From positions 558,001 to 622,000 of the forward strand of contig JAWZYV010016048.1 of the NCBI GenBank assembly GCA_038373885.1: a stretch of DNA of 64,000 bases, read 5' to 3'. The DNA is from Cheiracanthium punctorium (Eukaryota; Arthropoda; Arachnida; Araneae; Cheiracanthiidae). The notes below the pieces were generated by a model. That model had not been told where the DNA came from. It made no database searches and saw only the letters and a list, made by a program, of their open reading frames with translations. Position numbers and translations under genes: made by a program. Shown piece by piece: positions 11,475 to 23,392 of this stretch (position 1 is the stretch's first letter; each line of letters begins with the position of its first letter).

Positions 11475-14400
11475 AACTTTATTAAAAATATCTTTCAAAT
11501 ATTGAACTGTCATTCGAAAAGTTAATTACCTATTTTTATTTTTATTTTTATTCAATACTTTATGCTTGATTTTTATAACTTGAGTAAATGTGAGAGGTGC
11601 AACTGAAAGTTAATAAATGAAGTTAATTATTTAAGTCTATAGTTTGTAATATTCCATAACCGTTCAATGAAAGAATATGGGAAAATAACAGCGTCTATAA
11701 ACCGATACATAAAACTGAAACATGTAAAAAGAGAACAGTTATACTAAACATAGAAAGAAATAGAAAGAACTGTTGAAAAGATTTAAATACCTTCGTAAAC
11801 GTCAAAAGAACGCATGTCATCGATTAAATGCACTGGAAAATTCACATAAAAGGCTAAAATTTGGTAGCCTATGTCACAGAGGAATTATGAAAGATGTTAG
11901 TTCACCGAAGTGTTAAGAACTGGAAGGTTATCAGACAAAATTGCTGATGTTGTAGGCTTAATATCTAAAATGCAAGACATTAATGACAGTTTTACTTTGA
12001 ATTTATATCTTTCAGTTTCTTCAGCATTTATTTTATAGGTCTTAACCTTTAACATCACGATATTTTCAGATAGAACCACCAGCGTATTATTTCCTTCTTC
12101 TAAACATTTAGTACCGCATTAACAGCCTTCAAAAAATTCTTTATCTTCAACGTAATGTTTGATATAAAATTTTATTACCTCTGGTTAGTTTCCTAGAGAG
12201 AGCTTCTATAATATTTTAAAATTTACGTCTACTTATTTTTATCACGTCATATTTTCTCTTTATATTCAATTTGTTACAGTATTTTTTTCACTGATTCATT
12301 AAATGCTGTTATAAGAACAGAATAAAAGATGTTTCGTATTTTTCATGTAGATAATGACAATTTGTTTTACATAAAATTCTGTACATTAGAATTTGTGACT
12401 CACAAAGAGTTATAACATATCAGTTTTCATTATTAAGTATATAAGCAAATTAGTACATGATTGTTGTTGAGTCCGAAAGCCTATAAAAGATTGATTTGTG
12501 TTATCCAAACGAGCTATCCCTTTGCGGTTGATGCACTGCACTAAACTTATACAATAACTATTTAATTTCGTTAAATGCATCGTTTCCACTGCATTATTCG
12601 CAAATCTAATTTAGTCACATAATTCAAGTATTTCAAGCAAAACGTGTCATTCGCAATTTTCTGTGCACTGGATAATACAGCATCATACAAAATAGCTGCA
12701 CATCAGACATGTTTAAGTTACAACGTTTGTACTATTTGAAGTAATTAATGCTGTCCCAAAGCAAATTTAATTAAATACATAGGGATTAGGCTTCAACTTT
12801 ATTATACTATTTCCTGAATAACTAAGTATATAGAGTATTTTGAAAATTTAAATTTTTAATAAATTATTAAAGAGCGGATGATTCAAAAAAACTAAACACT
12901 GAAAAATTCAGTAATGGAAGAATAATTAAATAAACTCAACTGGACTTTAAAACGTAAAATATTAAATCAGTCTTTGGGATTAAAAATGTAAATTACCTTA
13001 AAATATCAAAGTTAAATTGAACTCAATGGTTTAAGCAATGGAATAATTACAATTCACTTTTGAATTAATAGAATAAAAAGAATCTATCTGAAAACTTATG
13101 TTCTCTACAGAGTAAATTAAATCCCATAAATTGTTTTTTGCACGGTTCGAGTAAATGGTTTTAAAATGGTACGCTACTAATGTGTCATAAGGACTTTAAT
13201 GACTTGCATAAAAATATAAAATTTTGATGATAAACTCTACTTCTAATAAATGCTGTTTTGCCAATAATGTTAATGCATTATTTAAAAATATGAACACTCT
13301 AAGAAGTACTTAAAATTTAAATAGAGCCGCATGTTAAACATCATTTTAAAAATGATTGTTTTTGACAGCATTATACTTTTTATTTATATTAACAAACTTC
13401 AACAACCAGATTTTACTTCTATATTTTAGAAATTTTTATTTTTTGGTATATCATTTTTATTTCAAGAAACATAAAGATGTTTCTGAGGCGATTAATAAAA
13501 TTGCCTGGTGTATGCAGAAGATATGGTGATTACTCCGTCTTGTCAGAAGAAGTTTTCGAAGTTAATGGAAGTTTTCCGCTTGAGCTTCCAGAGTGTTCTA
13601 AGGGCTAATTGGCTGAATGCAGTTGAATGTGATAAAATAAAGGGTGAATTGAGAACTGCCAATGCTATTTTACATACGCAGTTAACGTTTTAACGCAAAA
13701 TAGGGCAATTGGTAATGAACAGCCCTTCTCTCAAACAAAATACCTTCGTTCAACTGATGTCTTAATTTTCACGGTAAAAAAAATCATATACTCGGATTGC
13801 ATAGAGCAAAATCATATTTTGTAGGACCGGTTTATTACTCTCGTTGGTTACTATAAAATTCGTTCATTATTACAAAATTTGGCTGAAAAATATTTCTTCA
13901 TTGAAGGATTATAAATTTAAATCGAAGGTGATTGATAGGAATTAGCATAACTCGAAAGAGGCTGTAGTACCCTGCGTAGTTGGATTACAACCTCTAATAA
14001 CCCATTCCCTATGCTTAATTCGTGCATATCTTGAATAGGAAGTAATTTTGACGCTGTTTTATTATCTATTATGTGTACCGGAAAATAATATCGTTTTGTT
14101 TGCAAAAAATTCAATTAAATGAACTTTGAACAAGTATTTAATGACAAAGAAGTTGTCCCTAAGCAGTGGATTCATTATGTCACATTTGAAAGTAAAAATT
14201 TCGTGCAAATCTAATTCTTTTCTTTCAAGAGAAATGTGTAAAATAAGTAGCGAATGGCAATCCGCCCTCCTTGGACAGCGAATTTCAAAATGTTCTGAAA
14301 ATGGTTTTTAGGTATTTGTGTGAGTTATATTTTACAGCAAGAAATTTTATCTCGTTTTTTGTTTGGTATATATAGAGGGATGTCAGAACCTACTGATTAA

Positions 14401-14645
14401 GAATTTTAGTAAATTCTCTCTTATCAAGCATCTACGTTACAAAACTTACAAAGGTGCCAAATTTTGTATTATTAAATTCAGAAGGCAAAATATTGACTTA
14501 CGAAAAAGCAAAACTGCTTTCCAATCGCCATAACCTTTATTATCTAATTAATATTCACAAATGAACTCATAAATATATATTTAATTTTATGTTTTATTAA
14601 AATCGCTTCATCATCAGAGGGTTTTAACCGTGACAAAACTAAAAT
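11475..14645. other. AT-rich sequence, nothing recognised
   Basis: Several short frames exist, the longest about 65 residues, but none shows a family motif or splice context that I can support. Confidence 0.45.
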
Positions 14646-14650
14646 TTTAA

Positions 14651-16174
14651 GGTGGCCTAAAATGATCATAACGGCCAAAACGATCCACGTATGTTTTCTA
14701 CCATGCACTATCTACTGGGTAACATATAAACTAGATGGGCCAAGGGAAAAAAAAGCAATGGCGGTATGCAAGCGATCACAGTACTACGTGTCTAAATGGA
14801 ATTCATTGAAAAATTGGGTTTTGTAACATTTGTTAAAAGGTAGGCACTAACCTTCCTATTCATTTAAATATGCAGTCTTTCATGTACAGAAATATTATTT
14901 GATTTACTAAATGGTGTATGTTTTTGATAGGAATTGCAGTTGCCAAATTTGATATGTTTTTCGTCGTCATCCAATTATATGACCTAAAATGGGCAGCCAT
15001 GTTTCCAGGTAAAGTTATTCATGGACTTAAGAAACTTCAGTACTGGAGTCCATGACTGAAGGTCATGACACATTGGTCCTAGCCATCCTAGTCCAATGTG
15101 TCCTAGTCCTAGGTCCTAGTGACACATTGGTCCTAGCCATCCCTGCCGTGATGGTCCTAGCCATCATGGAAGCCCTTTCCTGAAATCTTACTCTTTTAGT
15201 ACACGTGGTATACAACAGTTGGCAAGGAATAGAGAATCAAGCATTTCGAGAAAAAGAGAATCGATGGGAAGTACCATTTTGACGAACCGTCTTTATAAGA
15301 ATCAACTGATCTTGGAAAAAAATATATAGAACAGGCAAGGATCATAAAACAGGCAGCAGTTAAGAAAATCCAATGAAGGAAACACTAATTCTAAAAACGG
15401 AATAGGAAGAACAAGCAAGAAAAGAGCATGGAGTGAAAAGCAAAAACGTATCATCAAAAAGAAGAAGTATGCCTTTAAACCACTATTTCGGATGTAATGA
15501 AACAGATTCTGTAGATGGACACTAGTTTCGATGAGCTTCTTTCCACCTCTGCTTCAGGTGGCGGTTAGATACGGTGTTACAAGTGCCTTTCTGTGAATGA
15601 TGGGATAGCTGACCCTGATGATTATGCGTATCTTTGAACTCAAACGATCCGAGTTTTCGAAAGTGACGGAAAACACATTATTTAATTTATCTCTGCGTTT
15701 ATTCATTTATTGTAGGGGCTATAATTCTTGAATAATAATTATCAAGTATTCTATTTTATTTTTTTGTGACACATTTTTTTAAATTTTTCACAAAATAAAT
15801 TATGAATACTATTTAATTGTAGAACTTATTTTGTTTCACTACGTATAGTCATAATTACTTTCATATATTTTATTGTGCCGCAAAAAACAATTTACAATTA
15901 TTTTCAAATGGAGGATCACTTTGCTCTTTGGTGAGGGTAAAATGATCCTTTAGAAGGTTTTTCAAATTTCTATTTCTGAATTACTCAGTGTGGATTTAAA
16001 ATATTATTGAAATATGTTTATAATCCAAACTATAGTGCAAAACATTCGAGCAACGGGCCAAAGTTTTATTTAAACGTTTATGTTTAAATAAAACTTTGAT
16101 GAAAGGTGACCTAAAATCATACCCTTAAGGGGAATGCACAAACTTTCCCCTTAAGGGTATGATTTTAGGTCACC
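14651..16174 (+). mobile_element. pogo-like family, copy 2 (longest)
   Basis: The left terminus GGTGGCCTAAAATGATC is an inverted match to the right terminus near 16161-16174 (GATTTTAGGTCACC). The first half matches copies 1 and 3. The middle (about 15,230-15,660) is a broken coding relic: a lysine-rich stretch, then CYKCLSVNDGIADPDDY in one frame. That would fit the lysine-rich and Cys-bearing C-terminus of pogo/jerky-like transposases, but it is weak. Around 15,060-15,175 a GACACATTGGTCCTAGCCAT string is repeated in tandem. The 3' end contains two adjacent perfect hairpins (separate entries). Pogo-like is an inference; the repeat family itself is well supported. Confidence 0.6.
16060..16097. 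repeat. perfect inverted repeat, 16-bp arms
   Basis: AAAGTTTTATTTAAAC (16060-16075) is the exact reverse complement of GTTTAAATAAAACTTT (16082-16097), with a 6-base loop. The left arm is the family's 3' subterminal sequence, which is present as a single copy in the 36.8 and 60.3 kb elements. Confidence 0.95.
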
Positions 16175-16180
16175 TTTCAT
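16099..16180. repeat. perfect inverted repeat, 36-bp arms
   Basis: Positions 16099-16134 and 16145-16180 are exact reverse complements around a 10-base loop. Each arm contains AGGTGACCTAAAATCAT, which resembles the family terminus. The element end therefore appears twice, head to head. It lies one base after the previous hairpin. Confidence 0.95.
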
Positions 16181-16184
16181 TAAC

Positions 16185-17405
16185 TTTTGAAACACAAAGT
16201 GCATTCAGTGTCGTAGATCACATACTATAATATGTAAATAAAGCTGAAGTTTATAAAGCTGAGAATTTTAAACATTCGAATTACTTGGTATTTTTCTTGT
16301 GTGTTCGATGATATTTTTAAGGGGAAAAAACGTATGCATCATTCAATATAGTATAAAAATCTCTATATAACACTTAAGATTTTTTCAAGAGATCTCCAAG
16401 ACACCTCCAAGAATAAGGATTGCATGTTCATTTAACACTATCTTTAAAACCAGAAGGACTATAAAGTAAAAATCGGACGCAGTACATAAAACGTTTAATG
16501 CTAACAGTTATGCAAGAAGTAAGTCAAGTTTAATATTTTGAAGTAATATTTTAAATATGAATTTCTATGCCGTGCTCTAAGTAGTGCATTAGAATAATTA
16601 AAAGAAAGTTTTATTTGCATTCTCTCCTTAGAAATCATGCGGGAAGCCAGCGAAAAACGAAAGAAAAAAATCAGAATTTTTTATAACACTTAACTATTTT
16701 ATCTTTGCAAAGCACTTAAAGTGAAAAATTTAACCAAGCAAAAGAGTCAATGTATATGCATTTTTGGTCGGTGAACTTAAAGTGAAGTAAAACTGGGATG
16801 TAATTAAATTATGTAAATCTTATACCGGATTTTAGTATTTCGTTTTTATGTGAATAATAAGCGTTTCTTCCTAGTTTTAATAGAAAACTTTATTTTATCT
16901 TTTTTTATATGCTCAGTTTTATACTTCATGTGCATCGTATTTTTATTTTTTATTTTAGTAAAATAAAATTATTCCTTAAGAATAAAAAAAATCATTCTTT
17001 GTTGCATTTAATACTTCATAGTGAAATGAAATTAAATTAAAAAAAATGAAAAATTATATAAATTTACTATCGTATAAATTACGTTTAATAATAAAATATA
17101 TATAAATTATCTATGCTATTATGGAAGCTATGAAAAGAATGTATCCTATACATTTTGAAAAATTAAAGGTCTAAAAGTTTCGTTCACGATGTACGAACAA
17201 TTAGTCATTTAGAAGGTAGTTATAATTTTTTTAAGTCATTAGACCTTTTGAAATAACTTAAAAAGTATAATAGTTACCTTCGAAATAACTATTAAAAGTA
17301 TAGTAGTTGCCTTTGAAAGCACAGAGTTAATATTAAAATCTCTAGCTTCTGGTTAGACTTATTTAACTATTAGAGGAAAACTCCAATATGAGTGACATGC
17401 CATTA
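16185..17405. other. AT-rich sequence, nothing recognised
   Basis: Low-complexity A/T-rich sequence with no frame, repeat terminus or RNA gene that I can support. Confidence 0.45.
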
Positions 17406-17440
17406 ATACACTGAAGAGCCAAAACATTATGACCACCCAC

Positions 17441-17780
17441 TCAATAACGCGTTGCCTTCGAAACATCCGAGCACCTGGGCATGGATGTCACGAGTTCTTG
17501 ATAGATAACTGGAGACAGGTTATACCAAATATTTAAGCAGAGGTCACTCAAATTCGAGATATTGGAACATGATGGCATTTGAGCTCTGAAATGCCACACC
17601 ATGTGATCCCAAAGATGCTCTATGAAATCAAGATCCGACAAATTAAGTGGCCAGGACATTGATTGGAGTTCATCACTATGCTCCTCCAACCATTCCAACA
17701 CAATTCAGGCCTTGACTTTTTGGAAAATTCCAATTCATGTTGGGAAGTAATGTAAGGATGCAAATGATCCACAATGTACA
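17441..17780 (-). pseudogene. Tc1-like transposase, C-terminal part
   Basis: The frame reads IVLEWLEEHSDELQSM, then WPLNLSDLDFIEHLWDHM, NISNLSDLCLNIWYNL and YQELVTSMPRCSDVSKATR. These match the family block WP-x-x-SPDLNPIEHLWD, which holds the last catalytic acidic residue, and the Y-x-x-LVxSMPRR ending. The usual SPDLNP reads LSDLDF here. Upstream, the GIFQ-x-DNA-x-x-H block with the second catalytic Asp is degraded (GIFQKVKA-stop), and a further stop lies before it. The LINE interrupts the reading at about 17,786. This part cannot be functional. Confidence 0.85.
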
Positions 17781-17786
17781 TAAATC

Positions 17787-18656
17787 AGATCCTTCACAAG
17801 GCAAAGCTGGAGGATTGGAGAAGCATATGAGAATCAACGGACAAGGGACGTCACGTTCAGACTACTCCCTAAACCTGGGTCTTATGGCTTTAATCTGGAA
17901 TCGTCAGCAACAGCTTTCCACACTGGCCGTGGCCCATTCCCGCCGTACCTACACAAGTTCCACCGATACCCAACGGGCAACTGTCCCTGTGGCGTAACAG
18001 GCAGCAGCGAACATTACCTGTTCTCCTGTGAGTTAACAAAAGACAATCACTTTACTCAACCAGCGGAAGAGTATATGGCGGAATGGACCAAAAGCGTGCT
18101 GAGAAGCAAATCTGTAAGAAAGAAGCCCTGCTCAATATTCAGTCTACTAATCGATCTGAACTCTACCATCTGTGTGAGCCCTGGCTTACGTGCTCGCGCC
18201 ATGAATTCTGCCTTCATCGGGGACGTGTTTTCTAGCAATCATTGATTAACCTGTAGGGCCATGCTCCCTACGAACAATCTTCGCACCTCTTAGCAAATGG
18301 ACCTTTGAACATTGCACCGATCATCCCACCACACCTCAGACTATTAGTGAACTTTACTCCAATTGACTTATCACAAACTTTTGAACTTTAGAATTTTACA
18401 CTATTTTAACTATTCCCATATTCATACATCTACGTCAATCATCCTGAAACTACTGGGGGCAAAATTTGGCAGCTCTCCTGCGAGTGGTAAGTCTGCCCGC
18501 GATCCCTCCTGAACATGTAAATCATGTAATCTCATTTGATTCTGTCTCCCAGCGAACTCCAACAATTTCTCGAGTGTCCCCAGTAGAGGTCATCCGTAGC
18601 TTTAAAGCTGCCCTGCAGCTAAGCTGGCTTCGCACGGTTTTAAATTAAATTAAATC
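17787..18656 (+). mobile_element. 5'-truncated Jockey/R1-like LINE 3' fragment
   Basis: It sits inside the Tc1-like transposase gene. TAAATC occurs at both edges (17781-17786 and 18651-18656) as a short target duplication, and the 3' tail is TTTTAAATTAAATTAAAT. It contains the end of ORF2, about 400 bases of 3' UTR and the A/T tail. Only the last part of the element was copied, as is common in target-primed reverse transcription. Confidence 0.8.
17835..18245 (+). pseudogene. LINE ORF2 C-terminus (zinc-knuckle region)
   Basis: After an early frameshift near 17,830 the frame stays open to TGA at 18243-18245. It includes TRDVTFRLLPKPGSYGFNL, then TAFHTGRGPFPPYLHKFHR, then CPCGVTGSSEHYLFSCEL. 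The FxTGxGPFxxYLxxF block and the C-x-C-x(7)-H-x(4)-C knuckle are characteristic of the end of Jockey/R1/I-group ORF2 proteins, after the RNase H-like region. No RT motifs remain. Usual full ORF2 proteins exceed 900 residues; about 135 remain here. Confidence 0.8.
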
Positions 18657-19290
18657 CGCAGCATTCATGGTCTGTTCTGCCAAAACTATGGGCCCCAGAG
18701 TCGCCGCCCAAAGGAAAGTTCCCCAAAGCATAATAGAACCACCGACAACAGCCTGTGTATGGCCTGCTGTACAATTGGGGGCAGCTGTTCTCCTGGAAGA
18801 CGGCATACCCTGACACAACCATCGACGTGATGAAGGATAAACCAGGATTCATCTGACCAGGAAACTCTCTTCCACATATCCGTGGTCAAGTATCGATGTT
18901 CCCGTGTCCGCTGAGTTAACAATGACGCTTGGTAAGCAGAGGCACATGAGTAGGACGGCTGCTCCGCACTCACTTATACAACAGTGTCCGCTGAACTGTG
19001 GATTACGAAACATTTTACTTGTACCTGTATTGTATTGGGTTGTCAGCCTACCCACTCTCTGCCGCCGGTTTTGCTGTACTAGGCGGGACAGTCTCCGGCG
19101 TCCTCTTTCTTTCATGATGCGTGAACGCCCAAAATTTCGGCGTCTACTGCTAGTTTCACCGTCATTAATCCACTTTTTATAAATACTAACAACGGCAGAT
19201 ACTGAACAATCAACCAGTCGTGCAGTTTTGGTGGTACTCGATCCTAGTCTTTGGCCATGAGAATCTGCCCTCTATCAAATTCACTTAGAT
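18657..19290 (-). pseudogene. Tc1-like transposase, N-terminal and central part
   Basis: The minus strand reads from near 19,290 through a degraded HTH region (the usual GRPRATT-type block is not intact), RRLSRLVQQNRRQRVGRLTT, then after frame breaks YLTTDMWKRVSWSDESWFIL with the first catalytic Asp in WSDES, VRVCRLPGEQLPP, LCFGELSFGRRLWGPIV and EQTMNAADL, where the LINE begins. These blocks follow the family order W-x-x-V-x-WSDES, RV-x-R-x-PGE, G-x-LGP-x-V. At least three frameshifts are needed to connect them. The rest of the protein lies at 17,441-17,780. Confidence 0.85.
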
Positions 19291-19459
19291 CAACAAAATT
19301 TCCCATCACTCACAAACGTAAGTGCAAGAATGATTCCTTACCTTATCCAGCAATAGATAATATTCCAACTTAATAACGTGCTCTCCATGTCATCCAGGCG
19401 TGTTCCTTGAAAAATGTGGGGGGAAGGGTCACAATGTTTTGGCTCGTCAGTGTGTATTA

Positions 19460-21725
19460 TTTACCTCATTCTGTACATATCGCTTATCAAAACAACAATT
19501 TTAATGGCAAATAATTGTAAACACAAAATGTATCCGGAGAAACTACTATGTTGCGTAGGATCAGGTGGGAGAAAATTGTGGAAAAATCATGAATTTTTTA
19601 ATGTCCTAAAATCAAGCTGTTAAATTTATGTTAATTAAACTATTGAAGTATATTACGTACATATTACTTATACAGATAGAAAGCATAGCATTTCTTTTTA
19701 ATGTTATGAAATTACTTTTCTACGGTGTCATTTTTAGTTGGGCAAGTATTGATACTCCCATTTTCAGCCATGGTGGGGTGAAAATGGGGGTGGTACAAAG
19801 GCATCTGTATACTTTTAATAAAAATCATTTTAATGCTATGGATGAAAGAAAGAACTTAGATAAATTTGAATGTCTTCCTTGAAAAATGTGAGATTCAGAT
19901 ACAGACCTAAGTCAAATTTAATATTTTATCTAATGTATGTCTTTCAAACTACAAAGAGATTTAAAATTCAATTTATAAATTTCTTTTTTCCTTTTTTTCT
20001 TTTATTAAGTTTTATATACGAACACTTGTAGGCAAAATAAAGGGGTTCCATTACCTTCTCCATCCAAAAAAAAGATATGTTATATCAATTTTTATGTTGT
20101 ACTGCATTCTAGTTCCTTGAATTCTCAGTCATCCCCGAAAACAATTCTGGGCTATGCTACTGGTTCCACAAAAGTAATTTCTACAATAGACAGTAAATTC
20201 ATGACATTAAAATGCAAATTTCATTTACTATCACTATTGTTTTAAGAATATTTACTAAAGAAGAAATAGAAACTTTAGTATCTTATAGAACTTTCCTTTG
20301 TCTACCCATACCCCCATTTTACTCCAACTCAGAAAAAAAAAAGAAATTTAAAAACAGAAATTATAATTTTACTATCTTTTTTTATATAATCCAGTTCTTT
20401 TGAAATCTCTTTACTAATATATATCTAAATATAACTCTTTTATCTAATTATAAGGAATCTAGGGAAAAGTTTTTCAATATCACTTGCTAACAGGCTGTAT
20501 GTTGAGAGCTAAAATCAGTTTTGCGCATATTAATGTTATTTAAATATCCTAAAACTTTATTATAAACACTTTTTATGTTGTTACTATATATATCTACACA
20601 GAAAAAATAACGAGACATCTAAACTTAATGTGTAAAAGGTAAGCGTTCTTTAAGACAAAATTTTAATCAGATGTGAGGCAAACGTTTCTTTAAATATTTT
20701 AATATAAATGCATGAATAAGCGTGTACGTTTCTCCATTGCCTTTCATAATTTACGATGTGAATTTAAAGTTGAGGCATTATTCAAATTAATTCATATTAT
20801 TTAAAAAAATAATCATTTATTTGGAGTAAATCACTTTTAGGCAAAACCTTGAAATAAATAAAAACTTTCTTTGAAGCCTTCAGTGTAAGCTGGGGATCCA
20901 TATTTTTCAAAATTTACTTCATTTTACTGATGTAATTTTCTTGTCTTTTTGGCACTTTTTCTAGTAATTGCCACTATTTCACTTAAATTTGCTTTTAAGC
21001 TTTCGTTTTTGTTGACATATACTAACAGCTAACATCAATCAAGTTCTTTATTGAAAATTGGTTTTCGCTAGTAAGTAAAACATAAATCAGGCGTAGTAAA
21101 CGCTCAAAAATGAATACTATTAATCAGACAGCTTTCAATAATAGGTTATTAAATTATTATGTACTAAGAAAAATTTCGGAAAAAAATAGTCTTAGAGTTT
21201 AAATAACTTGAGTTTTAAGAGAAACTAATAGATTTCAATATCTCTAGAGTTGTGTCCACAGCATATTTTTATATCATTTATTATATTTGTAAGATAATTA
21301 CAGAAATTTCGTGTAAATATAGAAAGAGGAGAAAGCAAAGCTTTTTAGTATATGCTAAGATCCAGAAATAACATCTCAAATTTTTCAGCTTCATAAATAT
21401 TTCATAAGTTTCGTCTTACATTTGTCATATTACACTTGTTATTAACAGACAAAACAATAAGAGGAAAAGAAGTTTTAATATCGCTATAGCCATCCGAAAG
21501 TGTGGGATTTTGCAAGAATTTATGCTATCTAATAAGCTTCAATTGACTAACAAAAAAGCGTGGTATGATTATATTCCACTAAAACAATCTTAAAACAGGC
21601 AGTCATCGTTTGCAAAGAAATTTATGGATAAAATCCTTAATTATATAATTTTTGAAGAAAAAAGTATTTTCTTTTTATTTAACTGCAGAGTGGGAAAGAA
21701 TCATAGTAATGGTACTTAAATAAAA
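19460..21725. other. AT-rich sequence, nothing recognised
   Basis: Frames of up to about 85 residues (19,414-19,882) have no recognisable motif and A/T-driven composition. I see no repeat termini. Confidence 0.45.
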
Positions 21726-21728
21726 GGA

Positions 21729-21928
21729 TCCTACCATGGGCAAGTGGATTAGACACTGAACATAGCAGTTGGCTGAAGTGTGGGGATCTCACGTTCAAGC
21801 CTACCGCGGGGGTGTCGCCGATGTAAAGTGTTTGAGCGTTAGAACTCTTTAAATGTCCTCCAACCAAGACCCCTTCGTAGGCAGATACTCCTCGCGTGGG
21901 CTTGCCATAATGCGAAACATTTAATGAT
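21729..21928 (+). repeat. tRNA-derived SINE, copy B
   Basis: It starts TCCTACCATGGGCAAGTGG, has a B-box-like ACGTTCAAGCC, and continues through GATGTAAAGTG, AGAACTCTTTAAATGTCCTC, AGGCAGATACTCCTCGCGTG and GGCTTGCCATAATGCGAAAC, in the same order as copies A, C and D. The CGGTCTGGAG block present in A and D is missing or shortened. Confidence 0.75.
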
Positions 21929-22212
21929 AAAAAATTCTAACGTCATTGTCACATGAAAAAAATATTTTTAAAGATGTTCTATTATTTTCTAAAACTATTT
22001 TCACTTGTTACGCCACAATGCACTTTGATACTGAAAAGATGCCCCTCCTCCTTTCTAAGAAGGAGAATAGGCCTATTCATGCTATCATTACACGGTGCTT
22101 ACGTATTTGCACAAAAAGCCCGCTTGTTCAAATACGTCCACTTCAACATGACGGGAAAGAAATTTTGAAAACGGAGTGTCACCGATAAAATGAATGTCAA
22201 TTAATGTAGCCC

Positions 22213-22294
22213 TAGAAAAAAAGATTGAAAAACATATTTTAAAACTCATAGTTATTCTATGAGTTTTAAAATATGTTTTCAATCATTTTTTCTG
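22213..22294. repeat. inverted repeat, about 28-bp arms (one indel)
   Basis: The core arms 22223-22251 and 22257-22284 (CATATTTTAAAACTCATAG against CTATGAGTTTTAAAATATG) pair around the loop TTATT, with one extra A in the left arm. Pairing extends outward through an A-run and a T-run. Confidence 0.9.
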
Positions 22295-22338
22295 ACGGTA
22301 TAAGTTGTAAATTAAGATTTACAACTTATACCGTCAGA
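22291..22338. repeat. perfect inverted repeat, 22-bp arms
   Basis: 22291-22312 (starting TCTGACGGTATAAGTTG) is the exact reverse complement of 22317-22338, with loop TAAG. It directly follows the previous palindrome. Confidence 0.95.
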
Positions 22339-22831
22339 AGCAAGTCGCATAATTCTGAAGAAAACTATTACCAGTTCTTCCCACAGTATGTAGAGCGTTA
22401 AACAGCATATCTTGTAATAAGAAAATTGTGTACAGTTTAAACACAACAATTTACCATATTGAAAATCTATTTTGAAATTTCGATGCAAGCGCAGTACACC
22501 AGGTTTGTTTTCAAATATGAGATAAATGTTAATGGATTGATTATTCTCTATATTCGAATTAATGCAACATATCATAATGATAAAATATTTTATATACAGT
22601 TATCTGATTTTTTTTCATTTGAGCGGGATGAAAGTTATAAATTACAAATTGTAATGTATGAAATTCAGTCAATTATTATTAAATGAATTTTTAACTACAT
22701 CACCATGAGTTGTTGCGATTTTTAAGAGACCTTTTAGTGAGTTTTTGGGAACAGCATTATTAATTTTAATAGTTCTTACTGATAAAATAAATGAAACTTT
22801 GTATAAACAACACATATAAAATGATACTTAT

Positions 22832-23386
22832 AGAAAGAAATCCTTAGCTGCCTCTCGTGATTTTAACACCGCTATTATTCATAAAGCTCTTTCTAAATTT
22901 AATAAGCCTAATACTTCTATTACTACTATTAATTTCCTTAACGAATTAATTGTACTACCTTTCTTTTCACCTTTATGCTACAAAATTTCTAAAATTCTCA
23001 AAACTTTCAGTTTCAATGTCATTTTAAAATCTGTAAATAAACTTAAATTTTCTTCCCTTAAATATCCTATTCCTACTGAGAACCGTCCGGGTGTTTATTA
23101 TGTTCCTTGGGGATCTAGTGATTTGGGCTATATTGGTCAGACCAAAAGAGCTCTCCAATTTAGGCTCAAACAGCATGAGAGATATGTTTCTAAGCACAAG
23201 TTTTCCAAATTTTCTATTGCCTCATGTTGCTGGAATTCTAATCATCAGTTTTCAGTTTTCAGTTTTCTAAGGCGAAGATATTGTGTACTCCTCAGTCTTT
23301 ATCTCAACTTGATTTTTTGGAAGGTTTTCCAATACCCAGCTCTTGAAACGTCTTGTGAACGATGGTTCATCCGTTCCTTTTGTTGA
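22832..23386 (+). pseudogene. Penelope-like element, C-terminal GIY-YIG endonuclease fragment
   Basis: The frame is open from about 22,832 through LPFFSPLCYKISKILKTFSF, a linker typical of the region between RT and endonuclease in Penelope-like elements, then PGVYYVPWG and YIGQTKRALQFRLKQH. That is a GIY-YIG domain with VYYV, YIGQT, and the Arg and His of RLKQH. Near 23,247-23,268 a triplicated TCAGTTT string throws the frame off. In the shifted frame FSKAKILCTPQSLSQLDFLE follows, as the family expects, with the catalytic-type Glu. No reverse transcriptase is left, so this is a 5'-truncated copy. The endonuclease would nick target DNA for primed reverse transcription. It differs from the 42-kb element, where GIY-YIG is N-terminal. 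Confidence 0.8.
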
Positions 23387-23392
23387 TTGAAA

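Larger units (their letters stand above)
17409..19452 (-). mobile_element. Tc1-like transposon, inactive, split by a LINE
   Basis: The left end CACTGAAGAGCCAAAACATT matches the reverse complement of the right end (CACTGACGAGCCAAAACATT) and continues TGACC. TA precedes the left end; the right flank has lost it. Without the 864-bp LINE insert the element is about 1.2 kb, close to the usual 1.3-1.6 kb for the family. The transposase is on the minus strand in two pieces with several frame breaks. Confidence 0.85.

Noticed and set aside
19414..19882. Two adjacent plus-strand frames of 69 and 84 codons
   Set aside because: There is no family motif, and the first overlaps the TIR of the Tc1-like element.
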